This document shows positions 24,895 to 32,331 of a stretch of 32,331 nucleotides of DNA, one piece after another. Made by a program: the position numbers and the translations under genes. Numbering within the stretch: position 1 is the first letter of the stretch; each line of letters opens with the position of its first letter. The stretch covers positions 1 to 32,331 of the forward strand of contig NZ_LACC01000049.1 in assembly GCF_000967965.1 (NCBI RefSeq), read 5' to 3'. The stretch is from Pseudomonas fluorescens. GTDB lineage: Bacteria > Pseudomonadota > Gammaproteobacteria > Pseudomonadales > Pseudomonadaceae. The notes below the pieces were generated by a model that saw nothing but the letters and a program-made list of their open reading frames with translations, was not told where the DNA came from and did not search any database.

Positions 24895-25788
24895 TCACTG
24901 CATCCAGGGCGGAGGCGGTTCTTCGGTCTTGCCCGGCGGAGCATCGTCCGCCGCGCGTACGGCTTGCTTGCGCTCTTCATCCAGGCGCGCGGCCTCGATC
25001 TCGCGCATGATGCCGCCCACGTCCGCCAGCTCTTCCGTGTCGGCGAACTCGCCGGTCAGAACACTGGCCGGGTGCAAGGTGCCGGCCTCGTACAAGGCCC
25101 ACATTTCCTTGGCGTACTTGGTCTTCTTCAACTCCGGTGCAAACCGCCCGAAGTAGGACGCCATGTTGCCCACATCCCGCTCCAGCATGCTGAACGCGTG
25201 GTTGTTGCCCGCTGCGTCCACCGCCTGCGGCAGGTCGATGATCACCGGACCGGTCGGCGTCAGCAGCACGTTGAACTCGGACAGGTCACCGTGCACCAGA
25301 CCGGTACACAGCATCAGCACGATCTGGGAAATCAGAAACGCGTGATACTCCCGGGCCTGGTCCGGCTCCAGCACCACATCGTTCAGGCGCGGAGCGGCAT
25401 CACCGTACTCATCGGCCACCAGTTCCATGAGCAGCACGCCTTCGAGGAAGTCGAACGGCTTGGGCACCCGCACACCGGCACTGGCCAGACGGAACAGCGC
25501 CGCCACTTCGGCGTTCTGCCAAGCGTCCTCGGTTTCCTTGCGGCCAAACTTGGAGCCCTTGGCCATCGCACGGGCCTGACGGCTGTTGCGCACCTTACGG
25601 CCTTCCTGGTACTCGGCCGCCTGACGGAAACTGCGTTTATTCGCCTCCTTGTAGACCTTCGCGCAACGCAACTCGTTGCCGCAGCGCACCACATAAACAG
25701 CTGCTTCTTTACCACTCATGAGTGGGCGCAGCACCTCGTCGACCAGACCGTCCTCGATCAGGGGTTCAATGCGTTTTGGAGTCTTCAT
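24895..25788 (-). CDS. RIO1-type serine/threonine kinase family protein
   Basis: A 297-residue atypical protein kinase of the RIO family. The start MKTPKRIEPLIEDGLVDEVL and the nucleotide-binding stretch SGKEAAVYVVR near residue 25 are typical. The invariant lysine is in CAKVYKE, the catalytic loop LVHGDLSEFNVLL near 175 has the HGD-x4-N pattern, and VIIDLPQAVD supplies the metal-binding aspartate in place of DFG. Catalytic residues are intact. In archaea and eukaryotes RIO proteins act in ribosome maturation; the bacterial role is not established. The C-terminal end is charged and proline-rich. No strong ribosome site is seen at the start, but the conserved N-terminus supports it. Confidence 0.87.
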   Translation of the reverse strand: MKTPKRIEPLIEDGLVDEVLRPLMSGKEAAVYVVRCGNELRCAKVYKEANKRSFRQAAEYQEGRKVRNSRQARAMAKGSKFGRKETEDAWQNAEVAALFRLASAGVRVPKPFDFLEGVLLMELVADEYGDAAPRLNDVVLEPDQAREYHAFLISQIVLMLCTGLVHGDLSEFNVLLTPTGPVIIDLPQAVDAAGNNHAFSMLERDVGNMASYFGRFAPELKKTKYAKEMWALYEAGTLHPASVLTGEFADTEELADVGGIMREIEAARLDEERKQAVRAADDAPPGKTEEPPPPWMQ

Positions 25789-26233
25789 CAGCTTTTATTG
25801 TGGGTCCTTTATTACCAAACACGCGAAAGTCATTCGTTATACGGCAATCCACTCACGGGGGGGAGGGGTTGCCGACTTATGAACATTGCAGATGCACACA
25901 ATGTACCGATTTCATCAGGTAAAACCGACGACCGCCATGGTCGTTCCAGATCATAGCCGAGCCTGCGTCACTTGTTGTGCATGGGCATTGAGGGTAATTG
26001 CGACAGAAGCTGACACCACCGCTCATACCTTCCGTAGGATTTTTCCCAACAGGCCTCAATTTCCTCCAACAACAGCCGAAGTCCTAAGTGACAAAGTGAT
26101 TTGTCCGACAATCGCTGCCACAACAAAAGCGATGCCGCACTCAAGGACCCGGGTTGACCAAGAACGTTTACGGCTGCCAATAAACCGCGAGTCATCTGCA
26201 CTGCGTGGGCCTACAAGAAAATCTGGAGCGCGG
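25789..26233. other. 445-base divergent gap, RIO kinase to chemoreceptor
   Basis: No gene is supported. The chemoreceptor frame stays open upstream to 25886, but its composition there is not protein-like and the receptor start is fixed by its transmembrane N-terminus. The gap contains a sigma-28-like promoter at 26085-26111. Confidence 0.6.
26085..26111 (+). promoter_or_regulatory. Sigma-28 (FliA)-like promoter of the chemoreceptor gene
   Basis: TAAGTGAC, 11 bases, TCCGACAA fits the FliA pattern TAAAGTTT-N11-GCCGATAA with exact spacing and a 6/8 match in the -10 box. It lies 122 bases before the start codon, as expected for a motility-linked receptor gene. A GACAAA-GTGA-TTTGTC dyad (26090-26105) overlaps it. 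Confidence 0.55.
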
Positions 26234-28180
26234 ATGAACATCAAACAGAAGTTGACCTGGGCGTTTGCAATCATCGCCTGCCTGCCCGTGGTGCTGGTCG
26301 CCACCCTCGTTGTGCTGAACCTGCGCAGTGATGCCAGGGACGAATTCGTCGACGGCAGTGCCCGCGAGATTCGTCAGGTCAGCAACGCCATGCAATTGTT
26401 CTTTGACGGCATCAGCCAGAACGTCGATTACCTGGCCAAGCAGCCGTTGATCCGAAACTCCGACGACAGCCTCAAGACTTACATGGCCGCCAACGCCGAG
26501 AGCGTCCCTCAGGGCGAGACTGACAAAAAAGTCTTCACCCTGCTCCAGGATCTGGGCAACAGCCACCCGGCCTACGCCTATGCCATCCTCGGCACGGCGG
26601 CGGGCGGCTACGTGTCGTGGCCGGATGATCCGAAGCTGAATAACTACGACCCGCGCCAGCGCCCCTGGTACAAGGCGGCCCAGGCCAAACCGGGCAAGCC
26701 GTTCCGTACCGAGGCCTATTACTGGGCCCAGGACGACGCGACCTACGTCAGCACCGTGCGCACCATCGACAACAAGCTGGGCACCAATGGCGGCGTGGTC
26801 AGCATCGACGTGACGCTCAAGCAGCTCACCGAAATCGTCAAACAGATCAAGCTCGGTGAAACCGGCTACCTGATGCTGCTGGAAAACACCGGCATGGTCC
26901 TGGTGGATCCGAAACAACCGGAACACAACTTCAAACCGCTGAACAGCCTTGGCGACGGCTACGCGCAACTGGCCAAGGCCGGCAAAGGCCTGGTGGAAGT
27001 GGAGCTGAACGGCGAGCACTACATGGCCAACGTCTGGCCATCGGAACAACTGGGCTGGACCTTCATCGGCCTGATCAAACAGGACGACGTGATGAGTTCC
27101 GCGACCCAGTTGACCTGGTTGATCGCCATCATCGCCGCCGTCCTGGCTGTCATCTTCGCCGTCGTCGGCGCCAGTTTTGCCAGCCTCATCGTGCGCCCGA
27201 TCCGCAGCGTGGCCAGCGGCCTGGAAGGCATCGCCCAGGGCGAAGGCGACCTGACCCAGAACCTGCAAATCCGTGGCAATGATGAAACCGCGCAACTGGC
27301 CAACTGGTTCAACCAGTTCCTGACCGCGATTCGCAACCTGATCCAGAACATCGGCGGCGCGGCGGGCAAAATCCTCGCCACGTCCAGGAGTTCGACCCAG
27401 GTCTCCAGCGACATGGCCGAAGCCGCCGGACGCCAGCGTGAAGCGGTGGACATGGTCTCCACGGCGTTCCACGAAATGGTCGCCACCGCCAACGAAGTCG
27501 CGCGCTCTTGCAGCCATGCGGCGGAGTCTGCCGACAGTGGCCAGCGCCAGGCTCGCGAAGGTCAGCAGCAGATCGATGCGGCGGTGAACAGCGTTGATCG
27601 CCTGAGCCAGGAAATCGAACAGTCGGCCCAGTCGATGCAACAGCTCGAACGCGACAGCAACGACATTCAGTCGATCCTGGGGACCATCCGCTCGATCGCC
27701 GAACAGACCAACCTGCTGGCGCTGAACGCCGCGATCGAAGCGGCCCGGGCTGGTGAACAAGGTCGCGGCTTTGCTGTGGTGGCTGACGAAGTGCGGGCCC
27801 TGGCCAAGCGCACGGCCGACTCCACGGCGGAAATCGACGGACTGCTGGGCAACCTGGCCAAACGCACCAGCCAGGTGACCCAACAGATGCACGCCAGCCT
27901 GGAAGTGTCCCAGCAATCGGTGACGCGCATCGGCGAGGCGCGCAACAGCTTCGGGCAGATCCGCGAGTCGGTGGACGTGATCCGCGACATGAACACCCAG
28001 ATCGCCACGGCGGCGGAACAACAGCATCAAGTGGCCGAAGACATCAACCGGCACATCAGCCAGATCCATGGCGATGCGCAGCTAGTGGCGGAACTGGCCA
28101 ACTCGGCGCGCCTGGATTCCCAGAGCCTGGCCGGGTTGTCCAATGAGCTGGACGGGTTGGTGCGCAGGTTCCGTACATAA
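26234..28180 (+). CDS. Methyl-accepting chemotaxis receptor, dCache amino-acid type
   Basis: A 648-residue inner-membrane chemoreceptor. Transmembrane helix 1 is at about residues 8-30, a periplasmic dCache_1 domain follows to about 285, transmembrane helix 2 is near 290-312, then a HAMP domain and a long cytoplasmic signalling coil with the tip SIAEQTNLLALNAAIEAARA. The periplasmic domain shows the amino-acid-binding pattern known from PctA-like receptors: Y138, R143, W145, Y146 (YDPRQRPWY), Y162 and D192. The ligand is therefore probably an amino acid or close relative such as GABA or beta-alanine. GGAG precedes the ATG. No chew/chey genes are adjacent, which is normal for orphan receptor genes. 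Confidence 0.93.
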   Translation: MNIKQKLTWAFAIIACLPVVLVATLVVLNLRSDARDEFVDGSAREIRQVSNAMQLFFDGISQNVDYLAKQPLIRNSDDSLKTYMAANAESVPQGETDKKVFTLLQDLGNSHPAYAYAILGTAAGGYVSWPDDPKLNNYDPRQRPWYKAAQAKPGKPFRTEAYYWAQDDATYVSTVRTIDNKLGTNGGVVSIDVTLKQLTEIVKQIKLGETGYLMLLENTGMVLVDPKQPEHNFKPLNSLGDGYAQLAKAGKGLVEVELNGEHYMANVWPSEQLGWTFIGLIKQDDVMSSATQLTWLIAIIAAVLAVIFAVVGASFASLIVRPIRSVASGLEGIAQGEGDLTQNLQIRGNDETAQLANWFNQFLTAIRNLIQNIGGAAGKILATSRSSTQVSSDMAEAAGRQREAVDMVSTAFHEMVATANEVARSCSHAAESADSGQRQAREGQQQIDAAVNSVDRLSQEIEQSAQSMQQLERDSNDIQSILGTIRSIAEQTNLLALNAAIEAARAGEQGRGFAVVADEVRALAKRTADSTAEIDGLLGNLAKRTSQVTQQMHASLEVSQQSVTRIGEARNSFGQIRESVDVIRDMNTQIATAAEQQHQVAEDINRHISQIHGDAQLVAELANSARLDSQSLAGLSNELDGLVRRFRT

Positions 28181-28193
28181 GCGAACCGATCAA

Positions 28194-28357
28194 CTGTGGC
28201 GAGGGGGCTTGTCGGAACGCCGCACCGCCCCGTTCGGTTGCGAAGCAGCCGTAAAGCGATCAACGTAGTGTGCCTGAGAAAAAGCGGTCGCTGATTTTAC
28301 GACCGCTTCGCGCTCGAACGGGGCGGTGCGGCGTTCCGACAAGCCCCCTCGCCACAG
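28194..28357. repeat. Large nested inverted repeat with perfect 43-bp arms
   Basis: The arms 28194-28236 and 28315-28357 are exact inverted copies (GGAACGCCGCACCGCCCC core). Inside lies a second hairpin, AAGCGGTCG/CGACCGCTT (28282-28290 with 28300-28308). It sits between the converging chemoreceptor and thiolase genes and could end transcription on both strands. It looks like a Pseudomonas intergenic repeat, different from the REP doublets elsewhere in the window. Confidence 0.85.
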
Positions 28358-28392
28358 GGATACTCAGTGTACTGGCCCCCGGAGCTAAACAC

Positions 28393-29670
28393 TCAGCGCT
28401 CGATAATGGCGGTCACGCCCTGCCCGCCCGCCGCGCAGATCGATATCAGTCCCCGCCCCTTGCCCGCTGCATCCAGCAACTTCGCCAGGTTGGCGACGAT
28501 ACGCCCGCCCGTGGCGGCAAACGGATGCCCCGCTGCCAATGAACTGCCCTTGACGTTGAGCCTGCTGCGGTCGATCGAGCCCAGCGCCGCATCGAGCCCG
28601 AGACGGGTTTTGCAGTACTCCGGATCCTCCCAGGCCTTCAAAGTGCACAGCACTTGCGCGGCGAAGGCTTCGTGGATTTCGTAGTAGTCGAAGTCCTGCA
28701 AGGTCAGGCCATTGCGCGCCAGCAAACGCGGCACGGCGTAGACCGGTGCCATCAACAAGCCTTCGGCGCCGTTGACGAAATCCACCGCCGCCGCCTCGCC
28801 GTCACGCCAGTAGGCCAGGATCGGTAACCCGCGTGCCTTGGCCCATTCCTCGCTGCCCAGCAGCACCAGTGACGCACCATCGGTCAGCGGCGTGGAGTTG
28901 CCGGCGGTCAGAGTGCCCCTGGTGCTTTTCTCATAGGCCGGCTTGAGCGCGGCGAGCTTTTCCAGCGTCGAATCCGGGCGCAGGTTGTTGTCGCGGGTCA
29001 GGCCCAGGAACGGCGTCATCAGGTCGTTGTGCCAGCCCTCAGCGTAGGACGCGGCCAGTTTCTGATGACTCTCCAGCGCCAATTGATCCTGTGCCTGGCG
29101 AGGGATGCTCCAGGTCTGGGCCATCAGCTCGCAATGTTGGCCCATGGACAACCCGGTACGCGGCTCGCCGTTGCGCGGGAACTCGGGGATCAGATGTTTG
29201 GGACGCAATTGCAGGAAGGTTTTCAGTTTGTCGCCGGTGGTTTTGGCGCGATTGGCTTGCAGGAGGATTTTGCGCAGCCCCTCGCTGACGCTGATCGGTG
29301 CATCCGAGGTGGTGTCCACGCCACCGGCGATGCCGCAGTCGATCTGGCCCAGGGCAATCTTGTTCGCCACCAGCAACGCCGCTTCCAGCCCGGTGCCGCA
29401 CGCCTGCTGGATGTCGTAGGCCGGGGTGGCGGGCGACAGCCGCGAACCCAGTACGCACTCGCGCGTGAGGTTCATGTCCCGCGACAACTTGAGCACCGCC
29501 CCGGCGACCACTTCGCCGATGCGCTGGCCGTGCAGGTTGTAACGCTCGATCAGGCCCTCGAGGGCGGCGGTGAGCATCACCTGGTTACTGGCCGTGGCGT
29601 AGGGGCCGTTGGAACGGGCGAAGGGAATCCGGTTACCGCCGATGATCGCGACGCGGCGCAGTTGGGTCAT
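28393..29670 (-). CDS. Acetyl-CoA C-acyltransferase (thiolase)
   Basis: A 425-residue thiolase. The nucleophilic cysteine is in QQACGTGLEAAL near residue 90, the GHPFAATGG histidine near 378 and the terminal cysteine in ICAAGGQG near 410. The NEAF-type motif is HEAFAAQVL. It would cleave 3-ketoacyl-CoA or, in reverse, condense acyl-CoA with acetyl-CoA. The sequence is closer to the FadI/long-chain type than to biosynthetic PhaA, and no fadJ-like partner is adjacent. AGGAG precedes the start. It is divergent from a FabG-like reductase and a MaoC-like dehydratase. P. aeruginosa has a comparable pairing (PA4785/PA4786). Confidence 0.88.
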   Translation of the reverse strand: MTQLRRVAIIGGNRIPFARSNGPYATASNQVMLTAALEGLIERYNLHGQRIGEVVAGAVLKLSRDMNLTRECVLGSRLSPATPAYDIQQACGTGLEAALLVANKIALGQIDCGIAGGVDTTSDAPISVSEGLRKILLQANRAKTTGDKLKTFLQLRPKHLIPEFPRNGEPRTGLSMGQHCELMAQTWSIPRQAQDQLALESHQKLAASYAEGWHNDLMTPFLGLTRDNNLRPDSTLEKLAALKPAYEKSTRGTLTAGNSTPLTDGASLVLLGSEEWAKARGLPILAYWRDGEAAAVDFVNGAEGLLMAPVYAVPRLLARNGLTLQDFDYYEIHEAFAAQVLCTLKAWEDPEYCKTRLGLDAALGSIDRSRLNVKGSSLAAGHPFAATGGRIVANLAKLLDAAGKGRGLISICAAGGQGVTAIIER

Positions 29671-29710
29671 GAAGAGCTCCTGACAAAAGACCTGATGTAA
29701 ACACTAACCC

Positions 29711-29816
29711 CTGTGGGAGCGAGCCTGCTCGCGAAGAGGTCAGCACATGCAACATCGATGTTGGCTGATACACCGCCATCGTCGGAACGCCGCCCGGAGC
29801 AAGCTCGCTCCTACAC
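29711..29816. repeat. Inverted REP pair with a chimeric right arm
   Basis: The left copy 29711-29734 is a standard REP (CTGTGGGAGCGAGCCTGCTC). The right copy (29778-29816) has a GTCGGAACGCCGC segment, as in the 28194 repeat, spliced into the REP in place of the usual GCG. It lies between the divergent thiolase and reductase genes, so it is transcribed as leader or lies upstream of the promoters. Confidence 0.75.
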
Positions 29817-29907
29817 TGTAACCAAGCGTAGGCCTTATCTCGTGGATCGAACGACTGATCGCCATTCATGGTCCACACTTTGAACCCCAGCTTTCGGAGC
29901 GCGTTCC

Positions 29908-31260
29908 ATGTCTGACCGCTATATCGACTTCGCCAATTCGTCCATCGGCCATCGCCTGGTCGGTGCCCTGGGGTTGCCGGCGCCGACCAGACTGGAGCGC
30001 TGGCAAGCGGGTCGGTTGCGACCTGTAGAAGGTGCACTGCTGATCGGCGGCGGACCGTTGGCCGAACACGTCAGCGCGTTCGCCAACCGCCTGACCGACG
30101 CGATCTACAGCTACGGCACCGAGCCTTCGCTGGCCACGGCCTGGATTCCCGGCCACGGACCGAAACTCAAGGCCGTGGTGTTCGACGCCAGTGACCTGCT
30201 GCACACCGATCAGCTCAAGCAACTGCGCGAGTTTTTCCAGCCGCTGATGAAGAACCTCGAACACTGCGCACACCTGGTGATTCTCGGGCGTGATCCGCAA
30301 ACCCTGCGTGACCCGTTTGCCGCCAGTGCCCAGCGTGCCCTGGAAGGTTTCAGCCGCTCCCTGGCCAAGGAGTTGCGCAGCGGTGGCACCCTGCAATTGA
30401 TCTACGTCGGCGAAGTTGCCGAGGCGCAACTGGAAGGCCCGCTGCGGTTTTTCCTCTCGCCCAAAAGCGCCTTCGTGTCCGGTCAGGTCATTCGCTTGAA
30501 TCCGTGCGCAACGCCAGTCACCGACTGGACACGCCCGCTCGCCGGGCGCAAGGCATTGGTCACCGGCGCGGCGCGGGGCATTGGTGCCGCCATCGCTGAA
30601 ACCCTGGCCCGCGATGGTGCCGATGTCATCCTGCTCGACGTACCGCCGGCCAAAACCGATCTCGAAGCCCTCGCCGCGCGCCTCGGCGGGCGCAGCATCA
30701 CCCTCGACATCTGCGCCGAAGACGCCGCCGCGCAGTTGGTCGAACAACTGCCCGACGGCCTCGACATCGTGGTGCACAACGCCGGCATCACCCGGGATAA
30801 AACCCTGGCCAACATGACCCCGGAATTCTGGGACGCGGTGCTGGCGGTCAACCTCAACGCGCCGCAAGTGCTGACCAAAGCCCTGCTCGACAGCGGCACC
30901 CTGCACGACAACGGCCGGGTGATCCTGCTGGCGTCCATCAGCGGCATCGCCGGTAATCGCGGGCAAACCAATTACGCGGCGAGCAAGGCCGGGTTGATCA
31001 GTCTGGCACAAGCCTGGGCGCCGCTGCTCCACGAGCGCGGCATCAGCATCAACGCCGTGGCGCCGGGCTTCATCGAAACGCAGATGACCGCGCACATTCC
31101 CTTCGGCCTGCGCGAAGCCGGACGGCGCATGAGCTCCCTCGGCCAGGGCGGCCTGCCGCAGGACGTCGCCGAGGCCGTGGCCTGGCTCGCGCAACCGGGC
31201 ACCGGCGCGTTCACCGGGCAAGCTTTGCGCGTATGTGGGCAAAGCGTTCTGGGGGCTTAA
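29908..31260 (+). CDS. Long 3-oxoacyl reductase, FabG4 (HMwFabG) type
   Basis: A 450-residue reductase, about twice the normal FabG length. The C-terminal half (from about residue 210) is a full SDR: TGAARGIGAA near 218, NAGITRDKTL near 291, the catalytic serine in ASISGIAGN and Y-x3-K as YAASK near 356-360. The N-terminal 200 residues resemble a second Rossmann-like domain that has lost the cofactor motif, as in mycobacterial FabG4. It would reduce 3-oxoacyl-CoA or -ACP with NAD(P)H. GGAG precedes the ATG. The MaoC-like gene follows after two bases, and the divergent thiolase completes a possible set. Confidence 0.88.
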   Translation: MSDRYIDFANSSIGHRLVGALGLPAPTRLERWQAGRLRPVEGALLIGGGPLAEHVSAFANRLTDAIYSYGTEPSLATAWIPGHGPKLKAVVFDASDLLHTDQLKQLREFFQPLMKNLEHCAHLVILGRDPQTLRDPFAASAQRALEGFSRSLAKELRSGGTLQLIYVGEVAEAQLEGPLRFFLSPKSAFVSGQVIRLNPCATPVTDWTRPLAGRKALVTGAARGIGAAIAETLARDGADVILLDVPPAKTDLEALAARLGGRSITLDICAEDAAAQLVEQLPDGLDIVVHNAGITRDKTLANMTPEFWDAVLAVNLNAPQVLTKALLDSGTLHDNGRVILLASISGIAGNRGQTNYAASKAGLISLAQAWAPLLHERGISINAVAPGFIETQMTAHIPFGLREAGRRMSSLGQGGLPQDVAEAVAWLAQPGTGAFTGQALRVCGQSVLGA

Positions 31261-31262
31261 GG

Positions 31263-32117
31263 ATGATCACCGACTGGCACACACTCAACCGCGAACCCAG
31301 CCTGCCGGGGTTGTACGCACGAGCGGCAACACGGCGAAAAATCACCGGCAGCCGCCTGCTCGATTCGGGTTTGCGTTGCTGGGTCGAAGTCGATCCCAAG
31401 CGCCTGGCGGCCTATCGCAAGGTCTGTGGTTTCGCCGACAACGGCCTACTGCCACCGACCTACCCGCACATCCTCGGGTTTGCCTTGCAGATGCAACTGC
31501 TCACAGCCAGGGACTTCCCGTTCCCGCTGCTGGGCCTGATTCACCTGAGCAACCGCATACGTGTGTTGCGCACCATGGGCGGGGTGAGTCGGGTGCGCGT
31601 CAGCGTGCAAGTGCAGAACCTGCAACCCCACACCAAAGGCGCGACGTTCGATCTGCTGACCAGCCTCGACGATCAGTTGGGCCCGTTGTGGGAAGCAGAA
31701 AGCCGGATGCTCTGTCGCGGCGTCAAACTCGAGGGCGAACCGCTCGAAGAGAACCTGGTATCGAGCCTTGTCCTGAGCGAAATCGAGCACTGGAAAGCGC
31801 CCTCGGAGATCGGCCGGCAATATGCCTGGGTGTCCGGCGACTACAACCCGATTCACCTAAGCGCGGCCAGCGCCCGACTCTTCGGCTTCCCGACCGCCAT
31901 CGCCCATGGCCTGTGGAACAAGGCACGCACGCTGGCAGCGCTGGCCGGGCATCTGCCTGCGGCAAATGTTGAGATCGCCGTGCAGTTCAAGAAGCCGGTA
32001 CGGTTGCCCAGCGAGGTGACGTTGCTGGCCAGTGCGCCGGGACCGAGCGGGGACTTTCAGTTGGTGGGTGTCGGGGATCTGGAGCATATGGTCGGGCACT
32101 GGCGGCCGGTTGCCTGA
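31263..32117 (+). CDS. MaoC-like dehydratase/hydratase
   Basis: A 284-residue protein with a C-terminal hot-dog fold. The (R)-specific hydratase motif is GDYNPIHLSAASARLFGFP near residues 194-212, with the catalytic D and H present, followed by AIAHGLW. The N-terminal half is likely the second, substrate-binding hot-dog unit. It would interconvert 3-hydroxyacyl and enoyl thioesters. The start at 31263 follows the reductase stop by two bases and is so close to AAGG that translation is probably coupled; an ATG at 31233 inside the reductase gene is an alternative. With the reductase and thiolase it could form or degrade medium- to long-chain acyl groups. Confidence 0.87.
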   Translation: MITDWHTLNREPSLPGLYARAATRRKITGSRLLDSGLRCWVEVDPKRLAAYRKVCGFADNGLLPPTYPHILGFALQMQLLTARDFPFPLLGLIHLSNRIRVLRTMGGVSRVRVSVQVQNLQPHTKGATFDLLTSLDDQLGPLWEAESRMLCRGVKLEGEPLEENLVSSLVLSEIEHWKAPSEIGRQYAWVSGDYNPIHLSAASARLFGFPTAIAHGLWNKARTLAALAGHLPAANVEIAVQFKKPVRLPSEVTLLASAPGPSGDFQLVGVGDLEHMVGHWRPVA

Positions 32118-32173
32118 CAAGGCTGATGTATGTGGCGAGGGAGCGTGCTCCCAGATAATCAGGCCGGCCGGTA

Positions 32174-32276
32174 GGCCGCCATCGCGAGCAGGCTCACTCC
32201 TACAGTTGGGCTGGGTACATTCGAAAGAAATTGGTCGGCTGGCAGGCCGCCATCGCGAGCAAGCTCGCTCCCACAG
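32174..32276. repeat. Two REP copies in direct orientation
   Basis: Copies at 32174-32205 and 32245-32276 share GGCCGCCATCGCGAGCA and end in CTCC(T/C)ACAG, spaced 71 bases apart in the same orientation. A more diverged relative with GGAGCGTGCTCC lies near 32127-32152. No gene is seen from 32118 to the window end. Confidence 0.75.
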
Positions 32277-32331
32277 AAGAGCAAAGGCAGAGCAGCCCAC
32301 ACCACCCCGTCGCTTCTCACCACTCATCAGG

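Noticed and set aside
26192..28069. 625-codon minus-strand frame over the chemoreceptor
   Set aside because: It is an antisense shadow of a well-supported receptor gene and contains no recognisable domain.
28194..28357. 43-bp inverted repeats as ends of an insertion sequence
   Set aside because: Only 78 bases lie between the arms, with no transposase; an intergenic repeat is more likely.
9558..32276. Repeated GGGAGC...GCTCGC palindromes as a CRISPR array
   Set aside because: The copies are scattered and mostly in inverted pairs at gene ends, with no regular spacers and no cas genes; they are REP elements.

Overview
The window reads as chromosomal DNA of a fluorescent pseudomonad (Pseudomonas fluorescens group). 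The evidence is high-GC codon use, gene content and order resembling the P. aeruginosa PA0130-PA0148 region (bauC, bauA, bauR, then 8-oxoguanine deaminase and adenine deaminase), and many Pseudomonas-type REP palindromes (GGGAGCGGGCTTGCTCGC-like) between genes. This identification rests on recall of families and gene order; no database search was run. I see no rRNA, tRNA, CRISPR array, insertion sequence or prophage.

Layout. (1) 58-5379: beta-alanine catabolism, with a CoA-acylating malonate/methylmalonate semialdehyde dehydrogenase and beta-alanine:pyruvate transaminase on the minus strand, a divergent LysR regulator, a RutR/PydR-like TetR regulator and a YigZ-type protein. (2) 5380-16168: a purine uptake and deamination block. 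It holds a BMP-type nucleoside/nucleobase ABC importer (ATPase, two permeases, later the binding protein), 8-oxoguanine deaminase, an orphan 2-oxoglutarate/Fe(II) oxygenase and adenine deaminase. A small MerR / membrane protein / SDR module interrupts the block. (3) 16271-19826: an ArsR-like regulator, a LysR regulator divergent from a quinone-oxidoreductase-like gene, and a 57-residue protein behind 14-bp tandem repeats. (4) 19835-24754: a Bcr/CflA efflux protein and a copper regulon (copZ-like chaperone, an unknown exported protein, copA, cueR) with two CueR-type operators. (5) 24895-28180: a RIO-type kinase divergent from an amino-acid-type dCache chemoreceptor. (6) 28393-32117: a thiolase divergent from a long FabG-like reductase and a MaoC-like dehydratase.

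How they fit together: blocks 1 and 2 look like nucleobase scavenging. Reductive pyrimidine breakdown would supply beta-alanine to the bau genes, and the importer with its deaminases would funnel purines towards hypoxanthine and urate. Block 4 is a self-contained Cu(I) export circuit. Block 6 carries three of the activities of a fatty-acyl cycle.

The most interesting unexplained structure is in non-coding DNA. Riboswitch-like nested inverted repeats lie directly in front of the importer binding-protein gene, and other potential leader structures precede the importer ATPase and 8-oxoguanine deaminase genes. Three perfect DnaA boxes sit in one 548-base intergenic gap. A zntA-like 20-bp-spacer MerR promoter serves a membrane protein of unknown function. 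Several genes take their stop codons from REP elements.
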